Below the pieces are notes generated by a model. It was not told the origin of the DNA. It searched no databases and was given only the letters and a program-made list of their open reading frames with translations. From Lachnospiraceae bacterium (GTDB taxonomy: Bacteria > Bacillota > Clostridia > Lachnospirales > Lachnospiraceae): 64,000 nt of DNA. The stretch spans positions 1-64,000 of the forward strand of contig JAFXFO010000032.1 in NCBI GenBank assembly GCA_017520425.1, given 5' to 3'. The position numbers and the translations under genes were made by a program. This document shows, in pieces, positions 54,156 to 61,993 of this stretch (its first letter is position 1; the number at the start of each line of letters is the position of its first letter).

Positions 54156-55052
54156 CTAGTCAAACCGATATACGGAATACTCTCCTGCATACACACTCTT
54201 TAGCTCTTTACCATGTGCATCAGAAACTTCTGTCAAACAGTCCGCAATATAATCCCCAATCAGTGTGGGCAATACTATGGTATCGGAACCTGCCTTTATT
54301 ATTTCTTCCACATACTCACCGGTTTCTTGGTTCCATTTATACTGCTCATCCAAAAAGCCAAGCGTTACTTCCGGGTCATCCGAATCCAAAGCAAGTTCAT
54401 ATTGCCTCATTGCATTTTCCATCCATACATAAGCTTGTGTCAGTTCGCTGCTATAAGCTTCATAATCATAGGCGCCGGCCTTTTCATCCCACATATCACG
54501 ACCGTAAATCAGCTTAATATTTCCATCCTTGCGTCTTGCCGTTTGCATCACGTCAGACGGCCCCCATAAAACAACACTCCGATCATCGGTAACTTCATAA
54601 ACGCCTTCCAGGATTTTGTCTATTTCCATACGGATGAAGCTTTCCTTTTCCGGTACCCTTTGAAGGCAACCCTGATTTCCGCACAGGCACAGAAGTGCTG
54701 CTATAATTACTGTCAATACTACGGTTTTCTTTTTAGACATCTTCTGATCCAAAATCAATACGATACCAAAGGCAATAACCGCCGTTACGGGAACCATACT
54801 CCAAGACCACTCATAATCATAAAATGCGGTCTGATAAATCATTACTGCCACTGCCGTGACAGGTATCAGTAACACAACTGCCATCAGCAGACTGTAAACC
54901 AGGAAACGGTTTTGTTTCTCGGTAATCTCTTTTTTCTCAGATAGCCATACAAACAAAAGTACCGCCAAAAACAAAACTAAAAAGTGTTGTACTGCCCCAT
55001 ATTGTGCGATACCGTCCACCGCTTTTTCAAAATAACCTAATATCTGATTCAT
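54156..55052 (-). CDS. Membrane protein, downstream half of second split GT-C-like pair
   Basis: The 298-residue protein has about four membrane helices (about 22-130) and then an outer soluble domain of about 165 residues that includes VVLWGPSDVMQTARR and ends YSVYRFD. It matches in layout the protein at 4675-5412, which also has four helices and a soluble tail ending in a YVIYRD-type strand. Its ATG overlaps the stop of the upstream polytopic gene by four bases, so the two are tightly coupled. No catalytic motif is seen. A split outer-face glycosyltransferase is a reasonable but unproven reading. Confidence 0.6.
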   Translation of the reverse strand: MNQILGYFEKAVDGIAQYGAVQHFLVLFLAVLLFVWLSEKKEITEKQNRFLVYSLLMAVVLLIPVTAVAVMIYQTAFYDYEWSWSMVPVTAVIAFGIVLILDQKMSKKKTVVLTVIIAALLCLCGNQGCLQRVPEKESFIRMEIDKILEGVYEVTDDRSVVLWGPSDVMQTARRKDGNIKLIYGRDMWDEKAGAYDYEAYSSELTQAYVWMENAMRQYELALDSDDPEVTLGFLDEQYKWNQETGEYVEEIIKAGSDTIVLPTLIGDYIADCLTEVSDAHGKELKSVYAGEYSVYRFD

Positions 55053-56059
55053 CTCTGCTCCTCCTTCTGTCGAAAGATTTGCAGGAATTTCCCTATAAAT
55101 AATACCTTACGTTCCAGCAACTCCAATATCAGCATACCCAAAGTCACTGCCACACATACTCCAAATCCCCAGAAGGTCCAAACCATACACAGTTCTGCCA
55201 GAATGCAGAGAACCACTTTCCAATACTGTCTTTCCAACATAGCACTAAAGGTAAACGGTACCAATACCAGATTGCGGATACTGCTTCCCAAATATCCTGC
55301 ATGCAATGCAGAATAACCATCCAAGGAAAGAGCACTCTCCGAAAAAAATAATGTCAAAGATACCATAATCAAAAACCAATATTTCTTTTTGCACTGTCCC
55401 GCTCCGAAAAGACTTTCTCCCAAACGTTCATATGCCAGATAGGTTGCCCCCAATGTCACCACCGGTATCATATGGCAAACCACAAGTTCGGGCTCCAATC
55501 CGAACCCTTGTGCAATCACTGCGTAAAGCGTGGGCAAACACAGCATTCCGTATCGGAACGGAACACCGCCTTCACCGGGCATACCGGTCAAAGGTAATAC
55601 CCGATAAATACCATCCTCCGCTAAAAAGCTTTGAACACTTTCCAAAGTAATATCACCGGAAACCACCAAGGGATTCCTTCCGAATACATACAACAATTGC
55701 AATAACACAATACCCAGAAATGCCAAGGGTAATCCCTTGCTCATGCTTTCTGCGTTTCGACGTACCCAATAGTTCTGTTTTCTCTTCCTTACTCCGTTCA
55801 TGCCCACAAAGGCTCCTATTACCGTCACAAACAATAATGCCCCCAACAGCAGCCAACCTACTTTGCGTAAACTCATATCCATCAGATATCCCAACATATG
55901 CACGCAAAAGGATATCCCTATACAAGCAATCAGTCCCGTCAAATAGCAATCCGACAGGCTGATGAAACGTTCTTCTTTCTTCCCGCATACGATTGTCATA
56001 ATGCCCAATCCCAACACAAGGGGAAGTAATAAAAATAACATCCAAGCCAGGATAATCAT
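55049..56059 (-). CDS. Polytopic membrane protein, first gene of unit C, paralogue of 5437-6498
   Basis: The protein (336 residues from the chosen start) has about nine membrane helices. Between helices it has VSGDITLESVQSFLAEDG and GEGGVPFRYGMLCLPT, which line up with EEGDDAFYFA and DARHGLAPFPVW in the protein at 5437-6498; both continue with similar helix pairs. It is the first gene behind the promoter at 56101-56130. ATG 56068 directly abuts AGAGG, so the next ATG at 56059, nine bases away, is a better start. Function unknown; a glycosyltransferase subunit is inferred. Confidence 0.6.
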   Translation of the reverse strand: MIILAWMLFLLLPLVLGLGIMTIVCGKKEERFISLSDCYLTGLIACIGISFCVHMLGYLMDMSLRKVGWLLLGALLFVTVIGAFVGMNGVRKRKQNYWVRRNAESMSKGLPLAFLGIVLLQLLYVFGRNPLVVSGDITLESVQSFLAEDGIYRVLPLTGMPGEGGVPFRYGMLCLPTLYAVIAQGFGLEPELVVCHMIPVVTLGATYLAYERLGESLFGAGQCKKKYWFLIMVSLTLFFSESALSLDGYSALHAGYLGSSIRNLVLVPFTFSAMLERQYWKVVLCILAELCMVWTFWGFGVCVAVTLGMLILELLERKVLFIGKFLQIFRQKEEQR

Positions 56060-56100
56060 AAATGCCATCCTCTATTCTGCAAAAGACTATAGTTCATTTT

Positions 56101-56130
56101 ATTATATCACAGTTTACCTTGTATAGACAA
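56101..56130 (-). promoter_or_regulatory. Promoter of glycan unit C
   Basis: The minus strand has TTGTCT (56125-56130), an 18-base spacer and TATAAT (56101-56106) with an extended -10 TG, about 35 bases ahead of the first gene of unit C. It follows the terminator at 56163-56195 directly. Confidence 0.8.
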
Positions 56131-56162
56131 GTATTTCAGATTTTCGAAATGTTATCCCACAC

Positions 56163-56195
56163 AAAAAGGGCCATCCACAAAGGATAGCCCTTTTT
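56163..56195 (-). terminator. Intrinsic terminator after the Spo0A-domain gene
   Basis: AAAAAGGGCCATCC and GGATAGCCCTTTTT form a stem with one mismatch and a short loop, ending in a T run on the minus strand. It lies about 40 bases after the stop of the gene at 56235 and isolates it from unit C. Confidence 0.85.
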
Positions 56196-56234
56196 CAGTC
56201 ACAACAACCAAGCAGACATTATTTTCTTTTCATA

Positions 56235-56615
56235 TTATTTTTTAGACTTCATATCCAGCCGCATTTTATCTGCAATTCGTGAAATATATTCACTGTTTGT
56301 AGGTCGGCTTCTGCCCTGCAATACAGAATAGCCGAATACCGCCTCAAAGCTCTCAGCATTCCCCCGTGTCCATGACACTTCTATGGCATTTCGAATGGCT
56401 CTTTCCACTTTCTGGTCCGTTGTCTTAAAATGCTTTGCAATAGCAGGATATAAAAGCTTGGTCACACTTCCCACCAGCTCCATATCTCTTCCTGACAACA
56501 GAATCGCTTCTCTTAAGTAATGATAGCCCTTTAAATGAGCCGGTACTCCCATATCCAACATTACTTCCGTAATATACCGCTCCAACTCATAATCCTCTAT
56601 CGTAGCAATATCCAT
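56235..56615 (-). CDS. Stand-alone Spo0A C-terminal DNA-binding domain protein
   Basis: The 126-residue protein is almost entirely a Spo0A effector domain, with no receiver domain. It has HLKGYHYLREAILL, MELVGSVTKLLYPAIAKHFKTT, QKVERAIRNAIEVSWTRGN, which contains the recognition helix of the family, and PTNSEYISRIADKMRL, all in normal order. Spo0A domains bind TGTCGAA-type boxes and control sporulation and stationary-phase genes. Without a receiver it cannot be phosphorylated, so it may act constitutively or compete with full Spo0A. ATG 56615 with AAAGGGG eight bases ahead is chosen; in-frame ATGs at 56633 and 56690 would add residues that do not match the family. It lies beside the glycan locus and could control it. 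Confidence 0.85.
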   Translation of the reverse strand: MDIATIEDYELERYITEVMLDMGVPAHLKGYHYLREAILLSGRDMELVGSVTKLLYPAIAKHFKTTDQKVERAIRNAIEVSWTRGNAESFEAVFGYSVLQGRSRPTNSEYISRIADKMRLDMKSKK

Positions 56616-56632
56616 GATGAAATCCCCTTTCA

Positions 56633-56660
56633 TATGTCGAGTATTGCTCCTTTGTCGCGA
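56633..56660. promoter_or_regulatory. Two 0A-box-like sites upstream of the Spo0A-domain gene
   Basis: TATGTCGAG (56633-56641) and TTTGTCGCGA (56651-56660) resemble the Spo0A box (TGTCGAA). They lie between the putative promoter and the start codon of the Spo0A-domain gene, so autoregulation is possible. Both differ from consensus and could be chance matches. Confidence 0.3.
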
Positions 56661-56671
56661 CCATATAAACC

Positions 56672-56699
56672 ATCTTAACACAACCGGCATATATTACAA
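56672..56699 (-). promoter_or_regulatory. Possible promoter of the Spo0A-domain gene
   Basis: The minus strand has TTGTAA (56694-56699), a 16-base spacer and TAAGAT (56672-56677) with an extended -10 TG, about 57 bases ahead of the start codon. Confidence 0.45.
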
Positions 56700-56742
56700 T
56701 CCAAATCCATCGAAAGGCTTCGGCACCAAACCACAGTTTTCC

Positions 56743-57672
56743 TTATATCTCTTCCTTTATCAAATAAATAGGACGTCTTTTTACTTCCATATATGTTTTC
56801 GACAAATATTGTCCTAATATACCCAAACAGAATAACTGTACGCCACTTACCAAAGAGATAATACAAACCAAAGACGGCCAACCGGATACCGGATCACCAA
56901 ACACAACTTTTCGGATAATGGTAAACACAATCAAAGCAAATGCCAGTATGCAAAACAGCACTCCCATGAAAGAGGCAAACATCAAAGGTGCCGTAGAAAA
57001 TGCAGTTATTCCTTCCACGGAATATACTAACAGTTTCCAGAAATTCCACTTGGTTTCTCCCTTTGCCCGTTCCACATTCTCATATTCCAACCACTTTGTT
57101 TGGAATCCTACCCAACCGTATATACCTTTGGTAAAGCGGTTATATTCCTGCATCTGTAAAATAGCATCCACCATTTGGCGACTCATCATACGATAATCTC
57201 TGGCACCATCCATTATTTCGGTCTTAGAAATACGCTTCATCAAACGATAAAAGCATCTTGCAAAGAAAGAACGTATGGGGGGCTCTCCTTTTCTGGTCAC
57301 TCTGCGTGTAGCCACCGAATCATATCCTTCCTGTATGTAAGCATACATATCCGGCAAAAGAGCTGGCGGATCCTGCAAATCCACATCCATGATAACCACA
57401 TAGTCACCTTTCGCATTTTCCAAACCGGAATACATGGCTGCTTCTTTTCCAAAATTTCTGGAAAAGGAAATCATGCGCACTCTGTCATCCTTTTGCTTCA
57501 ATTCCTTTATCTTCCCTACGGTATTATCTTTAGAGCCATCATCTATAAACAGAATCTCCAAATCCAATTTCTTTTCCTGAAAATATGGCTGATTCTTCAT
57601 AAGTTCCGTATAAAAATCAGTAACACTTTCTTCCTCATTAAAACAGGGAACTATTACACTCAGCAGACTCAT
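56743..57672 (-). CDS. GtrB/DPM-like polyprenyl-phosphate glycosyltransferase (GT2)
   Basis: The 309-residue enzyme has LSVIVPCFNEEES, LFIDDGSKDNT, NFGKEAAMYSGLENAKGDYVVIMDVDLQDPP as donor and metal region, then VERAKGETKWNFWKL and two C-terminal membrane helices (about 230-285). It should load a hexose on undecaprenyl phosphate. No GT-C partner lies next to it, so its product may serve proteins in the nearby glycan locus. ATG 57672 with AAAGGTGGG is chosen; a longer reading from 57765 would extend upstream of the promoter. It has its own promoter (57705-57733). Confidence 0.88.
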   Translation of the reverse strand: MSLLSVIVPCFNEEESVTDFYTELMKNQPYFQEKKLDLEILFIDDGSKDNTVGKIKELKQKDDRVRMISFSRNFGKEAAMYSGLENAKGDYVVIMDVDLQDPPALLPDMYAYIQEGYDSVATRRVTRKGEPPIRSFFARCFYRLMKRISKTEIMDGARDYRMMSRQMVDAILQMQEYNRFTKGIYGWVGFQTKWLEYENVERAKGETKWNFWKLLVYSVEGITAFSTAPLMFASFMGVLFCILAFALIVFTIIRKVVFGDPVSGWPSLVCIISLVSGVQLFCLGILGQYLSKTYMEVKRRPIYLIKEEI

Positions 57673-57704
57673 GTTTGTCCCACCTTTCGATTTTCTTATT
57701 AACA

Positions 57705-57733
57705 AGTATACTCTCTGATACCTTTTAATGCAA
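57705..57733 (-). promoter_or_regulatory. Promoter of the GtrB-like gene at 56743-57672
   Basis: The minus strand has TTGCAT (57728-57733), a 17-base spacer and TATACT (57705-57710), about 33 bases ahead of the start codon. Confidence 0.75.
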
Positions 57734-57783
57734 GTTGATTCCTTAAAACATCCTCCGAATGCCAAAAATTTTATATAAAAAAC

Positions 57784-57812
57784 TAGCCATTCTTACTTAA
57801 ATGGGGTATACT
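57784..57812 (+). promoter_or_regulatory. Possible promoter of the DUF212 gene
   Basis: The plus strand has TAGCCA (57784-57789), a 17-base spacer and TATACT (57807-57812), about 30 bases ahead of the ATG at 57843. The -35 is weak. Confidence 0.5.
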
Positions 57813-57842
57813 AATCACATCAACATCAAGAGGGAATGAATT

Positions 57843-58298
57843 ATGACGTTTTTTTCAGATTTACTGAGTAATAAAATATTTATGGTTGCAGCCCTTAGCT
57901 GGTTTATAGCACAGGTCATCAAAACCATTATACACCTTATACTATCCAAACAATTTGTGGCGGAACGTTTGGTAGGAAGCGGCGGTATGCCAAGCTCACA
58001 TTCTTCCACAGTGAGCTCCCTGGCTGTAGCAACCTGTTTTGAGTTTGGTGCCGGTAGTTTTGAATTTGCCATAGCAGCAATATTAGCCATTGTCGTAATG
58101 CATGATGCCAGAGGTGTTCGTCGGGAAACCGGCATTCAGGCGCAACTACTAAATGATATGCTCAAAATTTTCGAAGATATGGGGCGGAAAGAATTAACCG
58201 CTCATGAAAAATTAAAAGAATTTGTGGGACATACTCCTTTACAGGTAATTATGGGTGCCCTTTTAGGTATTTTGATTGCCATCTTATGTTATTTATAG
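57843..58298 (+). CDS. Divergent PAP2-like membrane protein (DUF212 / YuiD family)
   Basis: The 151-residue protein has about four membrane helices and the family motifs WFIAQVIKTI, RLVGSGGMPSSHSS (about 41-54), VVMHDARGVRRE and, near the end, LKEFVGHTPLQVIMGALLGI. The PSSHS and MHDARG motifs mark the DUF212 group, distant relatives of acid phosphatases of the PAP2 type; they may act on polyprenyl or lipid phosphates. It is transcribed apart from the glycan genes, divergent from a polyprenyl-phosphate glycosyltransferase, which would fit a lipid-carrier role. That link is inference. Confidence 0.9.
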   Translation: MTFFSDLLSNKIFMVAALSWFIAQVIKTIIHLILSKQFVAERLVGSGGMPSSHSSTVSSLAVATCFEFGAGSFEFAIAAILAIVVMHDARGVRRETGIQAQLLNDMLKIFEDMGRKELTAHEKLKEFVGHTPLQVIMGALLGILIAILCYL

Positions 58299-58306
58299 TC
58301 AATACA

Positions 58307-58340
58307 AAAGCTGTTGCAGATTACCTGCAACAGCTTTCTT
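58307..58340. terminator. Bidirectional intrinsic terminator
   Basis: AAAGCTGTTGCAG (58307-58319) and CTGCAACAGCTTT (58325-58337) form a perfect 13-bp stem with a 5-base loop, between the convergent genes ending at 58298 and 58347. Confidence 0.9.
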
Positions 58341-58346
58341 ATTTAT

Positions 58347-59876
58347 CTATTTCTTTTTCCCTTTACGAATTCGTTTACTTTCGTACATTTTTTCATCTGC
58401 TTCATGCATCATCGCAAAATAATCTGTACGCTCACCTATAATGGTATAGCCAAATGAGAACTTCAGCGGCACATCCTGGCCTTCATTAAGGTGCACAGTA
58501 CTGTTATTTTGTATGTGTTCCAAGGTACCTATGGTGTTCATCAGTTCAGTTTCGCTGGCATAATCGTATAACACCAAAACATACTCATCGCCGCCCTGTC
58601 GGGAGGCAATGGATTCATTAACACCAAATCCTTTGATAATATTACCCATTTTCTTTAGAAAGATATCACCATTATCATGTCCGTACCGGTCATTGATTTC
58701 CTTCAATCCATCCGCATCAATCATAATAATGGCACCATGGCCAATGCGCTCCGGCATACTGAACAATTCATATAAGCGGTTCTCTAATCCGCGACGATTA
58801 TACAAGCCGGTAAGCAAATCTACATCTCGTTCTTCCTCAATCTGCTTCCTTCGTAAAATCTCATCCGTCATATCAATCATAACGCCAAACATTTTTCCAT
58901 GCTCATATAATTCTTCAATACGAATATATTTCTCATGATACCGTCTGTAATGATATATATTATTTTCAGCATCATAAATGTACCGCTGTACGTGATTGAT
59001 ATACTTCTTAAATTCATTTTTGTCAGATACCAGAACTTCCATTTCTTCGTCCTTCAGTTCCAGAATCTGCGCTATCTGCTCCGTAACAACCACTCTCTTT
59101 ATTAAGTCGTTATACTCATAGGCCCCTATTTGCATATGTGTCTTACTCAACACATAGGACAGTCGGCGATTACCGGCCATAAGGTTTCTCACCATGTCGT
59201 TTATGTACTGACTGAGCTCTACGAATTCACTGCTATTCCTTACATTTACATTTTCAGTAAGCTTTCCGTTGGAAATCAATTTCAGTTTCTCGTTTACTTC
59301 ATGGATTCCTTCCACCACCTGTGCATTCAGATATTTTGTAATACAAAACACCTGAACAACTCCCATCAGAATACAGCAAATCGCCAATCCCAGCACATTA
59401 CCCGGCACATTATCATACAGAACCTTATTCCTGATTCCCCGACCAATCCAGGTATCTCCCACACGCTTAAACACAATAAAGGAATTTCCTTCTCCGTATC
59501 TCGCATGAAAGCCATCTTTATCTTTAATGATTTTTGACATTTTTAAGCCTGTCTGTGATACAGCCTTGCCGACTAAGGTCGAATCGGTAGCACCTATCAC
59601 AGTTTCTGTCTTTGCATCAATTGCCAGATAATCTACACCTTCGTTAATACGAAGCAAACTAAAATCATTGAACAATTCCTCCTTCACTTCCGATAAATCC
59701 TGTTGATTTTCTTCAAACAATTGCTCAATTTGTTTCAGCAAATACTTTGCCTCTTTCCTTGCATTGCTCTGCGCACTCAACATACTCACCAAGAAGGAGA
59801 CCACTATGATAACTGATATAATGCCCACAGTAATGATTGTCATATATCGACTAATCTTACTCTTTAGATTTTGCAT
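58347..59876 (-). CDS. Membrane diguanylate cyclase (HAMP, PAS-like and GGDEF)
   Basis: The 509-residue protein has helices at about 12-34 and 159-180 enclosing an outer sensor domain (about 35-158), a HAMP-like region (about 181-232), a PAS-like region (about 240-345), and a GGDEF domain (about 350-507). The latter starts DLLTGLYNRRGL, has DADGLKEINDRYGHDNGD and the active site RQGGDEY (GGDEY 428-432). It should make cyclic di-GMP in response to an outside signal. No RxxD inhibition site is seen five residues ahead of the active site, so product inhibition may be weak. It follows leuA by 37 bases with no terminator. Confidence 0.92.
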   Translation of the reverse strand: MQNLKSKISRYMTIITVGIISVIIVVSFLVSMLSAQSNARKEAKYLLKQIEQLFEENQQDLSEVKEELFNDFSLLRINEGVDYLAIDAKTETVIGATDSTLVGKAVSQTGLKMSKIIKDKDGFHARYGEGNSFIVFKRVGDTWIGRGIRNKVLYDNVPGNVLGLAICCILMGVVQVFCITKYLNAQVVEGIHEVNEKLKLISNGKLTENVNVRNSSEFVELSQYINDMVRNLMAGNRRLSYVLSKTHMQIGAYEYNDLIKRVVVTEQIAQILELKDEEMEVLVSDKNEFKKYINHVQRYIYDAENNIYHYRRYHEKYIRIEELYEHGKMFGVMIDMTDEILRRKQIEEERDVDLLTGLYNRRGLENRLYELFSMPERIGHGAIIMIDADGLKEINDRYGHDNGDIFLKKMGNIIKGFGVNESIASRQGGDEYVLVLYDYASETELMNTIGTLEHIQNNSTVHLNEGQDVPLKFSFGYTIIGERTDYFAMMHEADEKMYESKRIRKGKKK

Positions 59877-59913
59877 TTACATCCTCCCCAATCATCTAAT
59901 GTAACTCAAAAAA

Positions 59914-61593
59914 CTATCTGACTCCTAAGTTCAGTCTGTTAATTGCCGAGAATATAGCTCTGACTGATGCCCTTGTAATATTGGAGCTTACGCCTACCCC
60001 ATAGGTGATATTGCCGCTTTCACTATCCAAAAGGTGAATATAGGCTGCTGCCTGCGAGTTGGAACCACTCTGTAAAGCATGCTCTTCGTAGTCCAAAATC
60101 TTAATATTTAATCCCATGTCCAAAGACAATCCGCGTTTCACCGCATCAATAGGACCGTTACCGGTAGCCACAAAGCTTCTTTCCTTACCATTGACCGTAT
60201 ATACTAAGGATACTCTGGTATCGAAGTCTTCATGTGCTTCTTCACCCAAATCATCCACCTTCATGCTACGGAAATGGATGGGTTCCTTTTTGTCCAGATA
60301 CTCTGCTTTGAAAGCTTCGAAAATCTGCTCCGGTGCCACTTCGCCCTGCTTTTCGGAAAGCTTCTGAATCACCTTTGCAAACTCCTTATGCATAGCCTTA
60401 GGAAGCTTGAAGCCAAAGTAGGTATCCATCACAAATGCTACGCCGCCCTTGCCTGACTGAGAATTGATACGCACAATAGGTTCGTACTCTCTTCCGATAT
60501 CTGCAGGGTCGATAGGCAAATAAGGTACCTGCCAGTACTCATTGTTACGATCCTTCATGGCCTTCACGCCCTTATTAATTGCATCCTGATGAGAGCCTGA
60601 GAATGCAGTAAATACCAGCTTTCCTGCATAAGGATGTCTTGGATGAATAGGAATCTTGCAACAACGCTCATAAATCTCAATAATCTCATTAATATGCTCA
60701 ATGTTCAACTTAGGATCAATGCCCTGTGAAAACATATTATAAGCCACATTTAAAATATCCACATTACCGGTACGTTCACCGTTACCGAATAACGTACCTT
60801 CTACACGGTCTGCACCTGCCAACAAAGCCAATTCCGCACTTGCCACACCGGTACCGCGGTCGTTATGAGGATGCACACTGATAATCAGACTCTCTCTGTT
60901 TTCCAAATGTTTAATCATCCATTCAATCTGGTCTGCATAAACATTGGGAGTATTCATCTCCACAGTGGAAGGCAGATTCACAATCATAGGATTCTCCGGT
61001 GTAGGCTCCCACTCTCTCTGAACCGCATTACAAATATCCAATGCAAAATCCAACTCTGTACCGGTAAAACTCTCCGGAGAATATTCCAATACAATCTTAC
61101 CCGGGAAGGATTTCGCACGTTCACGAACCATTCTGGTACCCTGTACCGCTATGTCAATAATATGTTCACGGTCCATATTAAATACCACATCTCTTTGCAA
61201 AGTAGAGGTGGAATTGTAAATATGTACTACAGCCTGCTTACACCCTTCGATTGCTTCAAAGGTTCTTTCAATCAATTCTTCTCTGCACTGAACCAATACC
61301 TGTACCAATACATCATCAGGAATCAGCTTTCTGTCAATCAACTGACGCAAGAAATCATATTCAATCTGGCTGGCTGCGGGGAAACCTATTTCAATTTCCT
61401 TAAAGCCTAAATTCACCAAAAACTCAAACATCTCTATTTTTTCTTCTACCACCATAGGGTCGATAAGTGCCTGATTACCGTCTCTCAAATCCACACTACA
61501 CCATATGGGTGCCTTTTCAATCTCTTTATTCGGCCATTCACGTTCCGGATAATCTACTACCGGATTCTTTTGATATCTGCCATAATTCAACAT
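59914..61593 (-). CDS. leuA: 2-isopropylmalate synthase
   Basis: LeuA condenses acetyl-CoA with 2-ketoisovalerate, the first committed step of leucine synthesis. The 559-residue protein has WCSVDLRDGNQALIDP with catalytic Arg/Asp residues, FKEIEIGFPAAS, and SVHPHNDRGTGVA with the metal-binding His residues. ADRVEGTLFGNGERTGN follows, then a C-terminal LeuA dimer/allosteric domain (about 430-556) that binds leucine. The length and N-terminus (YPEREWPNKEI) fit the LeuA type 2 subfamily. AGGAGGAAG precedes the ATG. Confidence 0.96.
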   Translation of the reverse strand: MLNYGRYQKNPVVDYPEREWPNKEIEKAPIWCSVDLRDGNQALIDPMVVEEKIEMFEFLVNLGFKEIEIGFPAASQIEYDFLRQLIDRKLIPDDVLVQVLVQCREELIERTFEAIEGCKQAVVHIYNSTSTLQRDVVFNMDREHIIDIAVQGTRMVRERAKSFPGKIVLEYSPESFTGTELDFALDICNAVQREWEPTPENPMIVNLPSTVEMNTPNVYADQIEWMIKHLENRESLIISVHPHNDRGTGVASAELALLAGADRVEGTLFGNGERTGNVDILNVAYNMFSQGIDPKLNIEHINEIIEIYERCCKIPIHPRHPYAGKLVFTAFSGSHQDAINKGVKAMKDRNNEYWQVPYLPIDPADIGREYEPIVRINSQSGKGGVAFVMDTYFGFKLPKAMHKEFAKVIQKLSEKQGEVAPEQIFEAFKAEYLDKKEPIHFRSMKVDDLGEEAHEDFDTRVSLVYTVNGKERSFVATGNGPIDAVKRGLSLDMGLNIKILDYEEHALQSGSNSQAAAYIHLLDSESGNITYGVGVSSNITRASVRAIFSAINRLNLGVR

Positions 61594-61627
61594 ATTGCTT
61601 CCTCCTAAGGATCAATTAAATATTAAC

Positions 61628-61654
61628 ACAGCCCATCCTTAAGGGATGGGCTGT
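61628..61654 (-). terminator. Hairpin between ptsH and leuA
   Basis: ACAGCCCATCC (61628-61638) and GGATGGGCTGT (61644-61654) form a perfect 11-bp stem. On the minus strand it follows the ptsH stop by 13 bases but is trailed only by GTTAATATTT rather than a clean T run. It may be a partial terminator that lowers leuA expression. No leader peptide or T-box elements fit in the 74-base gap. Confidence 0.6.
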
Positions 61655-61667
61655 TCTCACTTCGCGA

Positions 61668-61931
61668 TTATTCACCAAGACCGTCTTCTACTGCTGCCAC
61701 CAGTGCTTCCAAAGCTTCCTGCTCATCCACGCCGTCACAGTAAAACTCAATCTCATCACCACATTTTACGCATGCGCCTAATACACTAAGAACACTCTTC
61801 GCATTTGCCGTGCTATCCCTAAACTGAAATGTTATCAATGACTTATAATTCATTGCTTCTTTACATAGGACACCTGCCGGTCTTAGATGTAACCCAGTTG
61901 GATTTTTTATAACAACCTTTTGGTTAACCAT
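61668..61931 (-). CDS. ptsH: Phosphocarrier protein HPr
   Basis: HPr passes phosphate from enzyme I to sugar-specific PTS enzymes. With ATG 61931 the 87-residue protein has active His15 and Arg17 in GLHLRPA, and Ser46 in the HPr-kinase site, at their usual numbers. The usual small residue after His15 is leucine here. The Ser46 site implies control by HPr kinase/phosphorylase, as in Firmicutes. ATG 61937 abuts GGAGGG, so 61931 is the better start. No ptsI is in the window; it has its own promoter. Confidence 0.9.
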   Translation of the reverse strand: MVNQKVVIKNPTGLHLRPAGVLCKEAMNYKSLITFQFRDSTANAKSVLSVLGACVKCGDEIEFYCDGVDEQEALEALVAAVEDGLGE

Positions 61932-61955
61932 TTCCATCCCTCCATTTACCTTACC

Positions 61956-61984
61956 ATCATATCATGATTAAGGCGTATTCTCAA
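61956..61984 (-). promoter_or_regulatory. Promoter of ptsH
   Basis: The minus strand has TTGAGA (61979-61984), a 17-base spacer and TATGAT (61956-61961) with an extended -10 TG, about 25 bases ahead of the ptsH start and just after the glmM stop. Confidence 0.75.
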
Positions 61985-61993
61985 CCACTTTCT

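Noticed and set aside
56616..56690. Longer N-terminus for the Spo0A-domain protein that could be part of a receiver domain
   Set aside because: The extra 25 residues do not resemble a receiver, and no receiver-like frame exists upstream; the promoter-like sequence lies close by.
61594..61667. T-box or leucine attenuator ahead of leuA
   Set aside because: The gap of 74 bases is too short for a T-box and has no run of leucine codons; only one hairpin is present.
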